A stretch of 64,000 nucleotides of DNA, taken from Rhizomucor pusillus. Its lineage: Eukaryota; Mucoromycota; Mucoromycetes; Mucorales; Lichtheimiaceae. The notes beneath the pieces were generated by a model. The model was not told where the DNA came from. It worked only from the letters and a program-made list of their open reading frames with translations, and did no database searches. Made by a program: the position numbers and the translations under genes. Positions 25,150-36,739 of the stretch are shown in pieces; within the stretch, counting starts at the first letter, position 1; each line of letters starts with the position of its first letter. The DNA lies in the NCBI GenBank assembly GCA_900175165.2, contig FWWN02000590.1, forward strand, positions 1-64,000, written 5' to 3'.

Positions 25150-26800
25150 ATCCATCTAATCAAATCCTCATCCTAAACTCGTATCAACATCTCGCTTTAT
25201 CCTCTCCCCCTTTCGCAATTTTATCCCCTCGAGAACCCTGCGCGCGCACACATATGTGTGTGTGTTGCTTTATCTCAGAGATCTCCCCTGTCGCGTTTCT
25301 ATTTTTTTTCCGTCTCGTTTCTTTGTAAATAGTTTTTTTTAGTCTACCAATTCGCGCGCTTGGATCGCGTAAAGTTTATGCCCCACCTGCACACGTTAAT
25401 ATGCCCTCATCCGCTCAAATACAAAATTTGCTTATCTGCTTCTTATATATGCCTTTCCTTTTTGAGATAATAATAAAGTTCGCCAGAATTCGGTGGTAGT
25501 AGTAATGACAATAAAGATCATCAGTGCGGAAAAGCTTGCTTGAGCTGCTGCAGCGCACGGCTCAGGGAGGCACTCCCCGAAAAGGAGTCATGCCGATGAA
25601 GAAAATAAGGACAAGTAAGGAAAAACGGGCGCATGACGCCCATTGCTACTACTATCCTTTTGTCTGTGTTTACAATTTGCAGCACTACATCTTGCTTCTC
25701 CTGTTTCTCCCTCTCCTCCTTCTCCTTGTTGGAAATTTAGGCTTTCAGCATCGGCTTGGTCTAGGCAAGAATGATTGCTAAGGAGTGCTGACGGGACCTT
25801 TAGGTAGAAAAGGTCCAACTGGCTGGGATAATGCTTTGCATTTAGAATTTTGGGAGTTGTCCTTTTTAAGCTGCTGCTGCTGCTTCCTGCCTTTGCCCTG
25901 CTACTGCTACTTCTCGCTTGCCTCCCCGTTTGGAGTCCCTTCTGCTGCTATTACCAATACATACATCCCTCCTTGCCTCTCACGCGCTTGTCTAGAACAT
26001 ACATACACGGACACACGAGAGTTGAATCTATCACTTGCTGATCTTGTAAAACAGGAGACCGCCAAAGGTCAGGATGGAGAAGAAGGGGTCAAAAAGTAGC
26101 TAATGCACTGATAGACGTAGCAGGGTCATAGGAGTCGTGTCCATTAACATGTTTTCTATCGGAAGGCTCCTTTAATGGAAACTGCAAAGATCAAATAAAC
26201 TCGTTTTAAAGCTATGTATCCCTTGCTGGATCCAGATCAGGTTGAGGATCAACAAAGGGAAGTAGGTTACTATGCTCTATCCTGCATTCGTACGCACATA
26301 CGTCAGGATGCTCCACCCTTGCTACCCCGAAACCCATACAGTGACTGGTATTCAAGCTTCTATGTACTATTCGACCTCTAATTGCAGATAATAGCGCCGT
26401 CTTGCTTTCAAGGTATCTGGTTTTGAATTAAAGAAACGATCGCTCTTACAATTGCAGCAGGAACTGCGATGACATACGTGGCTCGGTGTCGCTCGCTTCG
26501 CGAGCTGGTTCAGCATGTATTGGACTTTGGAGCACATTCCACCTCAAAACTCCTCCAATGTCATCTCAAATCAAATGCTCCAAGCTTTTAAAGTGGAAGA
26601 GCGATACATCGATTCAATTGACAGTTCGCTAGCTTTGCCGGCAATCCTAGTTTCCTCTGATATCCTTATAATTTTTTGGAATACAGCCCGTCTCGAAAAT
26701 TCGCAGACGTGCCGCGTTTTTCAAACTCACCAACTTTGAACTCACCCCGTTCGGTGGTGCTCCCTTTTCAGCTAGCAAACGCAAAAGAAGAAGCAGCAGC
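25150..26800. other. Intergenic
   Basis: Non-coding by inspection. Pyrimidine- and CTG-rich low-complexity stretches (25690-25730, 25868-25915) give hydrophobic spurious frames. A short perfect stem, GCTCGC-TTC-GCGAGC, lies at about 26489-26503. No tRNA-like A or B box was found with it. Confidence 0.45.
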
Positions 26801-27906
26801 ATGCCGCAACAATCGGCTCAGACAGTTCAGCAACGTCTACTAACTCTCGCCAAGGTAGTCTTTGTTGGAAAAAGGATCTTATTACTTCTCAGGGAGTTAA
26901 CCAGAGAACAGACCCAGCAGTTCGCCTGGTTCGTGGGCCACTCACTCACGCTTCTGGGTTCTGCATTGTACTTTTTGTCCTTCATCCTATTCAGACCGTC
27001 CGTCACAGCTTACAAGACTGCGTATGTCGGTGCTATTGGCTCGTACGGTGTAGTCATTTACAAAACCCATGGGGTAAGCAAGGCAATGAAACTGCATGCA
27101 GGAAGGAGGTGTGGGGAGTAGTATAGTAGTCCGTGACAAGCTTAACACGAGGGACTTGTAGGTTCCAAAGTTGAGCTCTACATATGCACAGCGTCTGGTT
27201 ATGGATGAAAATGTACAATACCTTCTCCTGGCATTGTACTGGTTTTTGTCGAGACCTATCACGGGTGAGTGACTTTGCCTTTTTTTACCTGCATACCTGC
27301 ATTTTTGGGAGACAGGAGAGATAAAGAGTAAGAAAGAAGAAGGACTTGCTGACACGTCAATCAACTTGTCCTAGTTACCCTGATCCCGTTTGCTACTTTT
27401 TCGACTTTCCATGCACTTGGATACATTCGCACAAACATTATACCTACTGTATTCCCTGCACCTTCCAACGGCGGGACCTGGCAAGGCAGAGTGCAGCAGC
27501 AGATCAAGGCTTGGACCGACAAGAACTACGACGCAGCAATGCGTTTTGTCGCACAGATTGAAGTTGTCGTGATTATGGGTCGCTTGTTGCTTGGTATCTT
27601 CCGGTGAGTAATCTTAGTAGTCATTAGATCCTTATATCAATGTACTAAACCGCGCATACCGTTCCTAGTCTTCAAATTTGGTCCATCTTTTTGTATGCTC
27701 AATTCTTGCGATTCCGTTTCCATCTTTCGACCTACACCAGCAGAGCATTTAGACAGCTCGGTGCCACCCTTGATAGACATCTTTTGCCCCCAACTGCAAA
27801 CCCAAGCATTCCACCTGCAGTTTCTGAAGCATACAAGACCGTCAAGGCTCTGGTTATTCGATATGGCCAAGCTGTCGTCCAACCGAGACCGACGCAAGGA
27901 CAATAG
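26801..27906 (+). CDS. POM33: Pom33/TMEM33-family membrane protein
   Basis: Multi-pass protein of the ER and nuclear envelope; relatives (yeast Pom33/Per33, fission yeast Tts1, human TMEM33) shape ER tubules and help nuclear pore distribution. Exons splice in frame: MPQQSAQTVQQRLLTLAK, QFAWFVGHSLTLLGSALYF, LSFILFRPSVTAYKTAYV, then YGVVIYKTHGVPKLSS, NVQYLLLALYWFLSRPIT, VTLIPFATFSTFHALGYI, and a C-terminal block with MGRLLLGIFRLQIWSIFLYA and FRQLGATLDRHLLPP. Three to four hydrophobic segments and the conserved FHALGYIRTNIIP block support the family. The final stop (27904-27906) is 66 bases from the stop of the convergent next gene. Confidence 0.88.
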
Positions 27907-27972
27907 ACAACATGCTGCATTTCGCTTTTTATTTTCGTTCCTCAATTTTGTATGGTATATATATTAGCGCTA

Positions 27973-29224
27973 CTATCGCAGAGAATCAATCAAGTTGCAT
28001 TCAGCCTTATCGTTTGCCTCCTTGAATCTCCTCATGAGTTCCAAGAAGAGTAGCATCGTGTAGTGGGCATCGTTTCCTAAAGCAAGCCACGAAGAAGAAA
28101 AGAGAGAAAAAATAAACCACAAAGTTATGCCCCGGGTAATGATATGGAAAGAACGCATGGAAAGAAAATTGCGAGACGCAATGTCTAGTCATTTAAAGTA
28201 AGCTCACCTGCGTTGTGCATATGCCAATGCTCGATACCGAGTTCGGTCAGCGTTCCTGACAAGGATGGTGGGTTGTGCAAATCGTTCCGATACACACCGT
28301 ACATGGATTCGGTGTTCAAGACGGTGATGGCTGCGCTCTCTTGCACGTCAAGAGAGGTATTTCCATCTTTGCACGGCCACATGAATTTTACGCCGCGAAG
28401 GTACGCAATATCGCTATCCAAGTTGTGCCCAACGAGAACGTAGCCACCGTCCCGCTTGGTAGCCCACTCCAAATCAGCATGGAGTTCAGCGAGTGCCTGA
28501 TCAAGCGTGCACCACACAGAGGTACCGAAATTAAAGCTTAGTCTTTCATCGTTGACATATTTGCCATTTGCCAAGTGTCGATAACGGCTGTTCATGTAAT
28601 GCTGATCCTGCAGTACTCTCCGCTTGGAATCGTACAGCGTCCATCCGATCTCGAGCAAGATGCTGTGGTCAAGCTCGTACGCTTCGATATCAATACTGAC
28701 AAAGACATGACTTTTCCGTTCAAGGAGTGACAACGCGAGGTCGACTTGGGCTTTTGCATTTTGCATGCGATGCAGCCTTTTACTTATCTTCTTGCAACAC
28801 TGATGTAACTTCTCCAGCTCTTTGCTGGATTTAACGTAGACGCCAGTTACATTTGTCCAGGCAACTCGGCTAGGATGCAGGCTCCTCGGGGACGGGATGT
28901 TCTTATCCAAGCGCTGAAGCACCGCTTCCAGCGAAAGTCGCAGGTGGTCGTAAAGCTGATATGATATGAGCAACTTTTGCGTATTATCGCTAGGATCGAC
29001 ACCTTGATTGTTGTTGTTTATATATTAATACCCTTATATAATTGTTTATACATGCATACTTAACGCGCTGTACCTGTATACACGAGAAGACCATCACCGC
29101 GGTTGTAAAGGCCAGGATTCTCAATCAGCGCCACGACGACTTTTGTCTGACCTAACGAATGGTACTGGCTAAACCACACAGATCGCAGCGCACTCCATTC
29201 AATGTACGAATTGTTGCTATCCAT
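27973..29224 (-). CDS. Gfd2/YDR514C-like protein with DEDD exonuclease fold
   Basis: Three exons: 29224 to about 29075, about 28992-28208, and 28076-27973. The product starts MDSNNSYIEWSALRSVWFSQ and carries a C-terminal domain with SHVFVSIDIEAYELD (catalytic D-x-E), ILLEIGWTLYD, LVGHNLDSDIAYL (second Asp) and NDAHYTMLLFLELM (His/Asp motif). These four blocks fit the DEDDh fold of the fungal Gfd2/YDR514C-like family, related to yeast proteins implicated in mRNA export but biochemically little known. The family's acidic residues look retained, so nuclease activity is possible. It is divergent from the next gene, with only 77 bases between the two start codons. Confidence 0.78.
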
Positions 29225-29301
29225 GAGGCGATAATAAAAGAAGAGGGTTGGTTGTTGGGCGGTGTCAAAGAAGCTTTTCCGCACACACACCACCACACAC
29301 C
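29225..29301. promoter_or_regulatory. Short bidirectional promoter region
   Basis: Only 77 bases separate the ATG of the Gfd2-like gene (minus, 29222-29224) from the ATG of the release-factor-like gene (plus, 29302-29304). Both promoters and leaders must overlap this segment or the neighbouring coding sequence. It is rich in CA/AC near 29281-29300. No TATA box was seen. Confidence 0.55.
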
Positions 29302-29837
29302 ATGTTTGCCCGCTTCCGCAGCGTCGCCGGCCTCGTCGCACCATGGCGCAGATTCCTGACAACGGAACCACCACCACCACCACCAGCAGTCGTCCAAGAG
29401 CCCATTAAAAAGGAACGGCAAAAGATTGTTCTGAACGAAAGCGATCTTGTTGAAAAGTTCGTAAAAGGCTCAGGCCCTGGCGGTCAGGCTGTCAACAAGC
29501 GTGTCAACTGCGTTGATCTCAAGCATATTCCAACTGGGATCCGTGTACAAGTATGCGCTTACCTTGTCTATGGAGAACTCTATGGAAGGAATAACAAATC
29601 GCCATGTAGTGCCAGCAAACTCGCTCGCTTGAAGCCAATCGAGGCATCGCACGCAAGCTCTTGATTGAAAAATTGGACGACATGATTAACGGCAAACTTA
29701 GCAAAAATGCCCAAAAGGCCGCAAAGGTAGCAAAGGCAAAAGCTAGACGAGCAAGAAGAGCTAGAAAGAAATATGGTACAAAAGAGGACAAGGAAGATGC
29801 AAATGTTATTAACGAAGCAGACAAAATACAAGAGTAA
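29302..29837 (+). CDS. MTRFR: Mitochondrial GGQ release-factor-like protein (MTRFR/C12orf65 type)
   Basis: Peptidyl-tRNA hydrolase-type domain of class I release factors without codon-recognition domains, thought to rescue stalled mitochondrial ribosomes. Two exons, 29302-29550 and 29610-29837. The N-terminus ([19 protein letters not shown]) is arginine-rich and amphipathic, as expected of a mitochondrial presequence, followed by a proline run. The RF-1 domain has [20 protein letters not shown] with the GGQ motif, then [38 protein letters not shown], and a basic Lys/Arg/Ala tail that typically enters the ribosomal mRNA channel. Length (about 158 residues) fits C12orf65 rather than full-length mtRF1. 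The stop lies 89 bases from the stop of convergent NOG2. Confidence 0.92.
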
Positions 29838-29926
29838 AAAAAAAAAAAAAATAGCGCATGTGTGTATATATAAATGTGTGTGAACAACAAATGCAAGACT
29901 ACAATGCAGAGAGCGGAACGTGTCGA

Positions 29927-32149
29927 CTAACGTCTCTTGCGCTTGGAACCAGCCTGTGCTGATCCTTTTAATCGGCTGTGGAGAACCTTCTTTGCAGTTT
30001 CGTCCGGCTTTGCCTTGTTTCGGTTGCGGTTCTTTACATTAGCGGTTTCGTAGTAGTGAACACCAATCTTTTTCTTCTTCTTTGAAGGTGTTGTTGCTTC
30101 TGCAGCTTCTTCTTCATCTTGTTTCTTGCTCTTCTTTCGTGCAGGCTGCTGCTCCTCCACCTCTTCCTCTTCTTCTTCATCGTCGCTGGGGATTTCTTCG
30201 CCCATGTCGGAAAGTTCCAATTCACTGTCGATCTCTTGCTGCTGATCTTCTTCGGCCTCTTCCTCTTCCTCTTCTTCGCCTTCAATGACAGGTGCTTCTG
30301 CAACAGGTCCTTCCTCGCCTACAACACTCTCAAAGATCTCATCCCAATCGGTAGGTTCGTCTGCCGCAGCTGCAGACTTGGACTCTGTTTCCTTGGCGGC
30401 GTTTTCCGTGGTTGTTTCTGCTTGCTGTTCGCTCTTCTCTTCTTCTTCCTCCTTCTTCAGATCATCCTCCATAAAGCTGGCAGACACAGAGATGTTCTTG
30501 AAGATCTGTTCTACGCCAGGCATCTTCTTGTCAGCAGCAGTTTCAGGCTTCGTCTCTCTTTCGGGTGGAGGCACGTAGTATGGTATTCTTCCTCGCAACC
30601 AATCGTTTAATACAATGACGGCCGAATTGTGAATATCAGGTTCGCCCTTCTTTAGCAATTTGCCGCGCTTCTTTGCTAATTTTTCCAAAAAGTCTACAGG
30701 ATCGTCCCAGTCTTTGATACCATACGTGCGTTGGATGTATTCTTTCCGTACACGTTCCAAAATTGTTGGTATGTTATCCTCAGGGTTGGGTACATTCTCT
30801 ACACGGACCTGCATATAAGATTTAATATATATTTGCACGGCTCACAAAGTATGCATTTAATTCTTACCGATCCCTTGAGAATGATATCAGTTTCAGTATC
30901 TTCCGGATTGGGTGGCACAACACCGGGACAGTCAATCAGGTAGATACGCTTCATCAGCGTAATATACTGCCAAACTTTGGTTTCGCCAGGAATAGGTGCA
31001 ACGTTGCATACTTTCTTTGCCTTCAAGGTGTTGATAATAGAGGATTTGCCAGTGTTGGGGTAACCGATGAAACCAACTTGGATTTGCTTCTTATCACTGT
31101 GCAAGCCGGAAAACTGTCGCAAGAGTTGAATGAGAGAGCCTTTGCCAAATGAGTTTTTGATGGAAGCATGGAAAGCGAGCGTAGGATAGTCTTGAGATAG
31201 ATGGGCAACCCACTTGGCCTAAACAAAATACGTTGTCGTCAGCGTTCTACAATTCAAATATATGTGTAATATGCAAATCTGGAACTTACGGTAGCCCACG
31301 TGGGAATAAGATCGCATTTGTTAAGCACAAAAATCAGGTGTTTGTGGGGCTTTTCTTTGCGGATGAAGTTTTCGATTTTGCGGCATCGAGTACCAAGGGG
31401 ATCACGAGCATCCAGGACATGGATGATAACGTCGGAGGAGTCAATGACCTTGTAAAGTTCGTTCCAAATACGTTTCGATTGACCGGCCTGGAGATACCAT
31501 GCTCGTGCTTCGTCTGTGAACTCGGTCTCTTGGTTTGCAACCAGATTCATGTCCTTCTTTTCATCGTAATTTTCTAATCACCACACAAAAATCCCAATTT
31601 AGATGCATTCCACAGTCACATAAGGATAGAGATAAGCATACCTTGCACATCATCTACACGGGCCATCAATTCTTCCATGGTTCCAGCCGAGATTTTAGGT
31701 TTCTTGCGTTGAGCTTTAGCACCGAATGTGTTGGCAAATGATTCGGTGTCCAAAATATGCATACGACTTTGCTTTGTGGGGTCTTGGAGCAGCGACATTG
31801 GCAGCTTGTTCTGTCGAAGGAGAACCTGGTACGGATCGTTGACTCTAGCACCAAGCGATTCTCGAAATTGCTCCAGCGCCTTTTGCGTGATGACTCGAGT
31901 GTTGCCGAACCATTTTCTGTTGGGTGCAACGCGAGCTGTTTTAGCTTCTGAGCTCTGATACTCGGCGGCCTTGATGATCTTGCCCTGAGAGTTGCGAATC
32001 GCCTTGCCGCCTTTGAGCATGTTGATGTACCGCAGCTTCTTGGCATCACGGTAAAAGTTTTCACCCTTGACTTTAATGTTCGTGGCACGATCATCGCCGG
32101 CTTCTCTCGCTCGAGCTACTCGAGCACTCTCCTTCTTATATTGACCCAT
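29927..32149 (-). CDS. NOG2: Nucleolar GTP-binding protein 2
   Basis: Circularly permuted YlqF/YawG GTPase required for pre-60S maturation in the nucleolus and nucleus. Start chosen at ATG 32147-32149 ([19 protein letters not shown]), which matches family N-termini better than an in-frame upstream ATG. Conserved blocks in order: [44 protein letters not shown], then permuted motifs G4 [10 protein letters not shown]1 [13 protein letters not shown]2 region [11 protein letters not shown] and G3 [10 protein letters not shown], then [16 protein letters not shown] and [17 protein letters not shown]. The tail is a long acidic Glu-rich tract and a basic nuclear-type end (GSKRKRR). Four or more short introns. 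All GTPase residues are present, so it is probably functional. Confidence 0.96.
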
Positions 32150-34227
32150 GGTCCAGAACGGGGGAATCAGGAAAGAGAAAAAAAAATGCGAAATGTAAAA
32201 AAAATGCGGATCGGAGAAAGCCACCTCAGCGCTGTCGGGTTTTTGACTAAAAAAGATATCACAAATGAGCAGTAAAAGTAAAGTAGGCTAGCCTTTAGCA
32301 TGAGTCACCGCAGGTAGGTATTTTCATGCATTCCCGTCACAGTCGAATCCATTGTATCTCGTTAATGCGATAGAGGTCAATTTAAAGATGGGAGGCGAAC
32401 ACGGCGGCGCCATCGGGCACGGGCTTGACCTCCACGACGCGTTGCTACTGGGCCTCCTTCTGCCGTGCGTCCCCTCACCATGGCCACGAATGCCATTGTT
32501 GAGAAATAAATGTGTGCCGTCCGAGCTTTCCCCCGGCAATTTTCATCTATCTTTCTAAAACTGGATATAAATTGCAGGTAGCGGCTTGAGTTTCACGGGA
32601 GATTGTTTCGCCAAAGAGAATAGAGTACTTTCCGTAAAAAAATCGTCATCTAAATCATCGGTTTAGGTCATCGCAGTCATATTCCCATGGTGCAGAACCA
32701 CGCAGATTTTAGGACAATGGAAAGTATGTGCGTATTACCATGAAATAGCAAATTTCTCATCATCCTTTTTACTTTATTCGAACTCGCGAAATTGAGTGCT
32801 GTTTAGGATGATAATATACGATTTTTCCTTCTAATATGCGCTTGTGAGATGGGATTTGGCGTTTTAAGTCAGGACAAGTTCGGGTTATTTTCCCTATTTA
32901 CCATTTCACAAAAACTAAGAAAAGCTTTATGCGCTCAAACTGCTTGTATTTTTTCTTCATTCAGTTTTCGGTTTGATAAGCCTAACGTAGGGCAAACCCG
33001 GAAATCAAACATGTAATAGTTCTAGGAGTGAGGACAGGCAAGCTGAGGATGAGAAGGCTTCAGTGAGAATAAGCTTTTTTCTATTGCCAGCTTTTTTACA
33101 ATCAACCTAAATGCGACCAGAAACAGCGGCCATAGCATTCCCTTATATAGAGCTGCATTAGAAGAGAATTAAACCCTGTTGCTTTTCCCCCATACCTTTC
33201 AAAGAGAAATCACCGATTTTCGCAGGCATAGTACAGGGGCCAGTGGCGCGAAGGCACATCTGATGCCCTCACGAGTGCTCTGAAAGAGGACATCATCGCG
33301 GGGATTCCTTTTGCCACGCCTAGGAGTAAGAGACAATATACAGGGTCATAACAAAAAGCGTCGTGTTGAGGGTTTTTTTTTTTTGGCAGACGGGCATACG
33401 TCATCTATTGAAACTCGATTGAATCTGCTTCTCAGGCGGAAAGACACCTCTGTAACAATATTCAACCATGCATAGAAGTATCTGGGACGCAAGCCTTCCA
33501 CTTAGCATTCAATAGATGCTTGCATATTTTGCAGATTTCGAAGGTTAAGATCGTCATCTAGCTGCTTCCACGTAAAGGACGAGCGCACCATTTGTTTGCT
33601 GCTACACGACTTGATTCCTCTCATTTTACGCTATGCTGCTGGTATGCATCCGGACTCTTTTCAGCGTGAATCCCATCAGTAACGAATGTAAGGTGTCCAA
33701 GGAAGTAGGGATCAAAAAATGCGCTACTTCAACCATTGGATATAAGACCTCTGCTACCAATGTCATAAAATATATGCGCATACCACAGTCTACAAAATCG
33801 AGCGCCTCTTAGAAATGTGCTGGCACAAAGGTTTCGACTACACTCCTACCGATACCCTATACAGCTATGATAGCCTCGATTTCCAACCTGTTGATTGCAG
33901 CTTTACTGAATAATCCCAGTCTCAGAAGGTCGGTGTGCTATTGGCCCTTGTCACACTTTGTGTCATCCGTTTTGGCTTCACAAAAGCCTAGGGCGTAAGC
34001 TACGTGGTACTGCTCGCGCAAGGTAGCCGTTCCATCTCCGCGGTTTCAAAAGAATTTTTGTTTCAGGAATGGAAACCTGCTGAATGGATTCTACAGGTTT
34101 TTTGAGACTTCGTAAGGGACATCGTGAGCATATTGCTAGTCTTGACAGACATACTGGTCATTGCATCCCCCATCACTCTTGAGCCATGCATGCCATAATA
34201 TCCGGACTGTCAAGCATCAGTGGTTAT
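32150..34227. other. AT-rich gene-poor region with one GC-rich island
   Basis: No supported gene. About 110 bases at 32388-32500 are distinctly GC-rich compared with the flanks and carry an open frame starting MGGEHGGAIGHGLDLHDALL on the plus strand; no family was recognised. The rest, to the MULE relic, is AT-rich and probably contains further decayed transposon sequence. Confidence 0.4.
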
Positions 34228-35625
34228 TTAGCATATTGCTATCCAATGGAAATTTATGATTTGTATTACCACAAAAGGCTCGAAATAGTATAGCAGGATC
34301 ATGGGATGAGATGCGTTTCGGCCATAGTCCTGCTGTGCTCTCAAAGCCACAAGCCTGAAGATGCTCTGTCGTCCATTGCGTATTATTTGCTCTAAAACAT
34401 CGCGAAATCTTTGCAAGCCTTCAGGAAGTCTATCAAAATCGATTGGCTGCGGATAGCCTTTGCGCTGATCGAGAGACATCCAGTAGTGAAATAGCTTGCG
34501 TAAGCGACAGAAGTCAGATTGCTCTTCCAATGGAACCGGTCGTCGTATGATCTTCTGCGTCAAACCTCCTCATCGCTCAACTTCTTTCTCTACGTATTCA
34601 GCGTCCAGTGTGGATTTAATGTCGAATGCTTCCTGGACACTGCGTGTAAAGGTAGCTTCAACTTGTCAAAGCAGTAAGGGCAGTCCACTGGGCAGCTTTC
34701 ATTAGTGCAAAGTAGCAATCTGACATGAAGATCTCAGGAGTGACGCCAAGAGGTTCGTACATCCTTCTTTCGAGTGTATGGAGAAACCAGCGGTAGGATT
34801 CATAAGTCTCATTCTCCACCCATGCCATAGCAATCTGGAAGGATGCTAGGCGGTTTTCGTCGTTGCTCGTATCGCCGATGCCGACAGCGTTTCACATTGG
34901 AAATTTTGAAACGTTGGTATTGTATGTTGCGTCAACGATCAGGATCTCAGGGCATTTGGCTGTCATATCTGTCGCTTCTGAACGCGCGAAGAATAGCTCA
35001 CTAAGTCGTGCTTCGGGCGTTTTTACAGGAATGCAAAATAGTCTCTCTCTTGCAGAAGTCTTAGCGACTGCTGGATGGTGTCTGCATTGCTTCCTTCGTT
35101 TAAAGCATATCTGAGCTTTACGCGAGCATTGACAACGGCTTTAGTGTGTATAAGATGTTGTTGATTTTCATTCATGATATTGAGCAAGGTGACGATTGTT
35201 TCGGTAGCTGCATTAGCTTGGTGTAAGCGTGCTAGCATGTGTTGTTGCTTTGTTGTGAATTGCAATGCTGAAAAAAACTGATGTCCATTGCCAGATGATT
35301 ATGGACGTCGTTGACCTTCGTTATGATCCACTTGGACCGGAAATCAGGAATGTGTTGGTGCTTCTTGAGGTTACGCGCAAGACAGCAACGCGGATGTAGG
35401 CTGGCCAGCCTTTAGCAATCGTCATCTTCTATCTTTGCATATTCTCAACTGTTTTTCCCGGTTATTGCGGTACTGCCCACCCTGAGTACAATGATAAGTA
35501 ACATTAACATTGCCATTCTCTGCAGCTTCGGGTTTCACGCTGCTTCGCTTCGAATACGCTGCTGACTCCTGAAGCAGACGATGCTCGAACTATTCGAGAT
35601 TGTTATAGTAGTCAGCTTCGAACAT
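34228..35625 (-). pseudogene. Broken MULE-type transposase
   Basis: Decayed Mutator-like element transposase. From ATG 35623-35625 the minus strand reads MFEADYYNNLE, an in-frame stop, FEHRLLQESAAYSKRSSVKP, a FAR1-like N-terminal DNA-binding region (QGGQYRNNREKQL, KWIITKVNDVHNH), then ALQFTTKQQHMLARLHQA. After a frame change near 35026 the catalytic part follows: CPEILIVDATYNTN (first catalytic Asp), another stop, AVGIGDTSNDENRLASFQIA, WFLHTLERRMYEPLGV, IFMSDCYFALMKA (second Asp). It ends with a separate frame at 34228-34563. At least two stops and one frameshift rule out an intact protein. No terminal inverted repeats were confirmed. Confidence 0.75.
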
Positions 35626-35895
35626 AGCGTTTAGAATAAAAACAGGATACTGTTACTGTGAGAGAACAGGGAAAAGAAAGTGTGCGAAAATTTCTTTGTG
35701 CGCTCAGGGTCTTCGGGTCATTTCCATATAAGAAAAGGATGGGTGCAAGTTTCGAGATCTCATACTTAAATCATACGTGGAAGCTACATAAAGTCTATGA
35801 AGTACTATTTGATAATTGCTTTAAATAGCATGCTCAATATTTAGCTTGTTGCACTGTACATTTTGCCTGCAGATAGCTGATGGAATAAACCTTTT

Positions 35896-36019
35896 CGAAA
35901 GGAGTGCGGACTGCCAGATATAGTAACTCCCAAAACGAGTGCTTATCGAAACGAGTGTGGATATACCCTTTATCCGAAACGAGTGTATATTACCATATAT
36001 GTAACTCCGAAACCAGTGT
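35896..36019. repeat. Five copies of a CGAAACGAGTGT-like motif
   Basis: Copies begin at 35896 (CGAAAGGAGTGC), 35931 (CAAAACGAGTGC), 35947 and 35975 (CGAAACGAGTGT, identical) and 36008 (CGAAACCAGTGT), all in the same orientation with irregular spacing of 16-35 bases. They lie just beyond the presumed 5' side of the MULE relic. They resemble subterminal transposase-binding motifs or a regulatory array. Confidence 0.6.
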
Positions 36020-36189
36020 CCGTAGACGAGGCGGAGCCGCCCCCCTGCTCTCTCCCCGCGGTGTTTCAATTACAAAAGATTTCATTGGATAGCGTGAAGG
36101 CTGAATAAATTAACCGCAGCGTCGTGGAAGAGCCATGGTCCAGATGCTGCATACTCCATACAATGCTGGAAGAATAATTTGATAAGGGT

Positions 36190-36620
36190 CACTGATCTGA
36201 ATTATTGGGTCATGCCCATGAATTTGAGCCACTTACAAGGAATTTGGATCACTACACTGAAATCGTGTCACTATGGAGCACGCACGGATGCGTTGAGGTT
36301 GTCCACGCCTCCCTGGCCATTGGTATTGTCGATGGAACTTTTCCAGTTTTTAAAGACTTATCAGTCTTATTTGTTATTTCTTCTCTGATTTGGACAGTAC
36401 TATAAATTTTGGATATATTTGTGTTCCCTAATTTTATAGCAGAAGAAAAACATATTTTGGTTTTCTGTTCTTATAGGGATGGTAAGTCGTGTGGTAGTGC
36501 TGGTGGGAAATCCAGTAGCCAACTAGTCGGATAAGAACAAAGGTTTGTGGATGCGCTTCTATGCTAAATTGGTTCACTATGCTGAAATCGGGCCACTACT
36601 GCTAGAATCAGGTCAACGAA
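36190..36620. repeat. Second copy of the short-period repeat seen at 13.8-14.1 kb
   Basis: 36204-36232 is a 29-base near copy of 14001-14029. Nearby segments at 36240-36270 and 36571-36612 repeat units like GAAATCGGGCCAC and GGAATTTGGATCAC at about 20-base intervals. The pattern fits a dispersed transposon end rather than coding DNA. Confidence 0.6.
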
Positions 36621-36739
36621 GTAAAAAAAAAGTCAATAGTTGCAAGAACATGTAGATATGGTACTTGCATTTTAAAAAGTTTACAAGCCCCTTCTCGCCA
36701 GCCAAACAACGACCAGCGGTTTCGGGCCATTTTCGCTTC

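Noticed and set aside
25785..26099. Hydrophobic Leu/Cys-rich plus-strand frames
   Set aside because: They come from CTG/CTT low-complexity DNA and have no domain or exon structure.
26480..26510. Stem-loop considered as a tRNA or ncRNA
   Set aside because: Only a 6-bp stem; no A/B box, acceptor stem or T-loop sequence.
32150..32224. Longer NOG2 start at an upstream in-frame ATG
   Set aside because: It would add a hydrophobic Phe-rich extension (PHFFYISHFFFSFLIPPF) not seen in the family; [10 protein letters not shown] matches the usual N-terminus.
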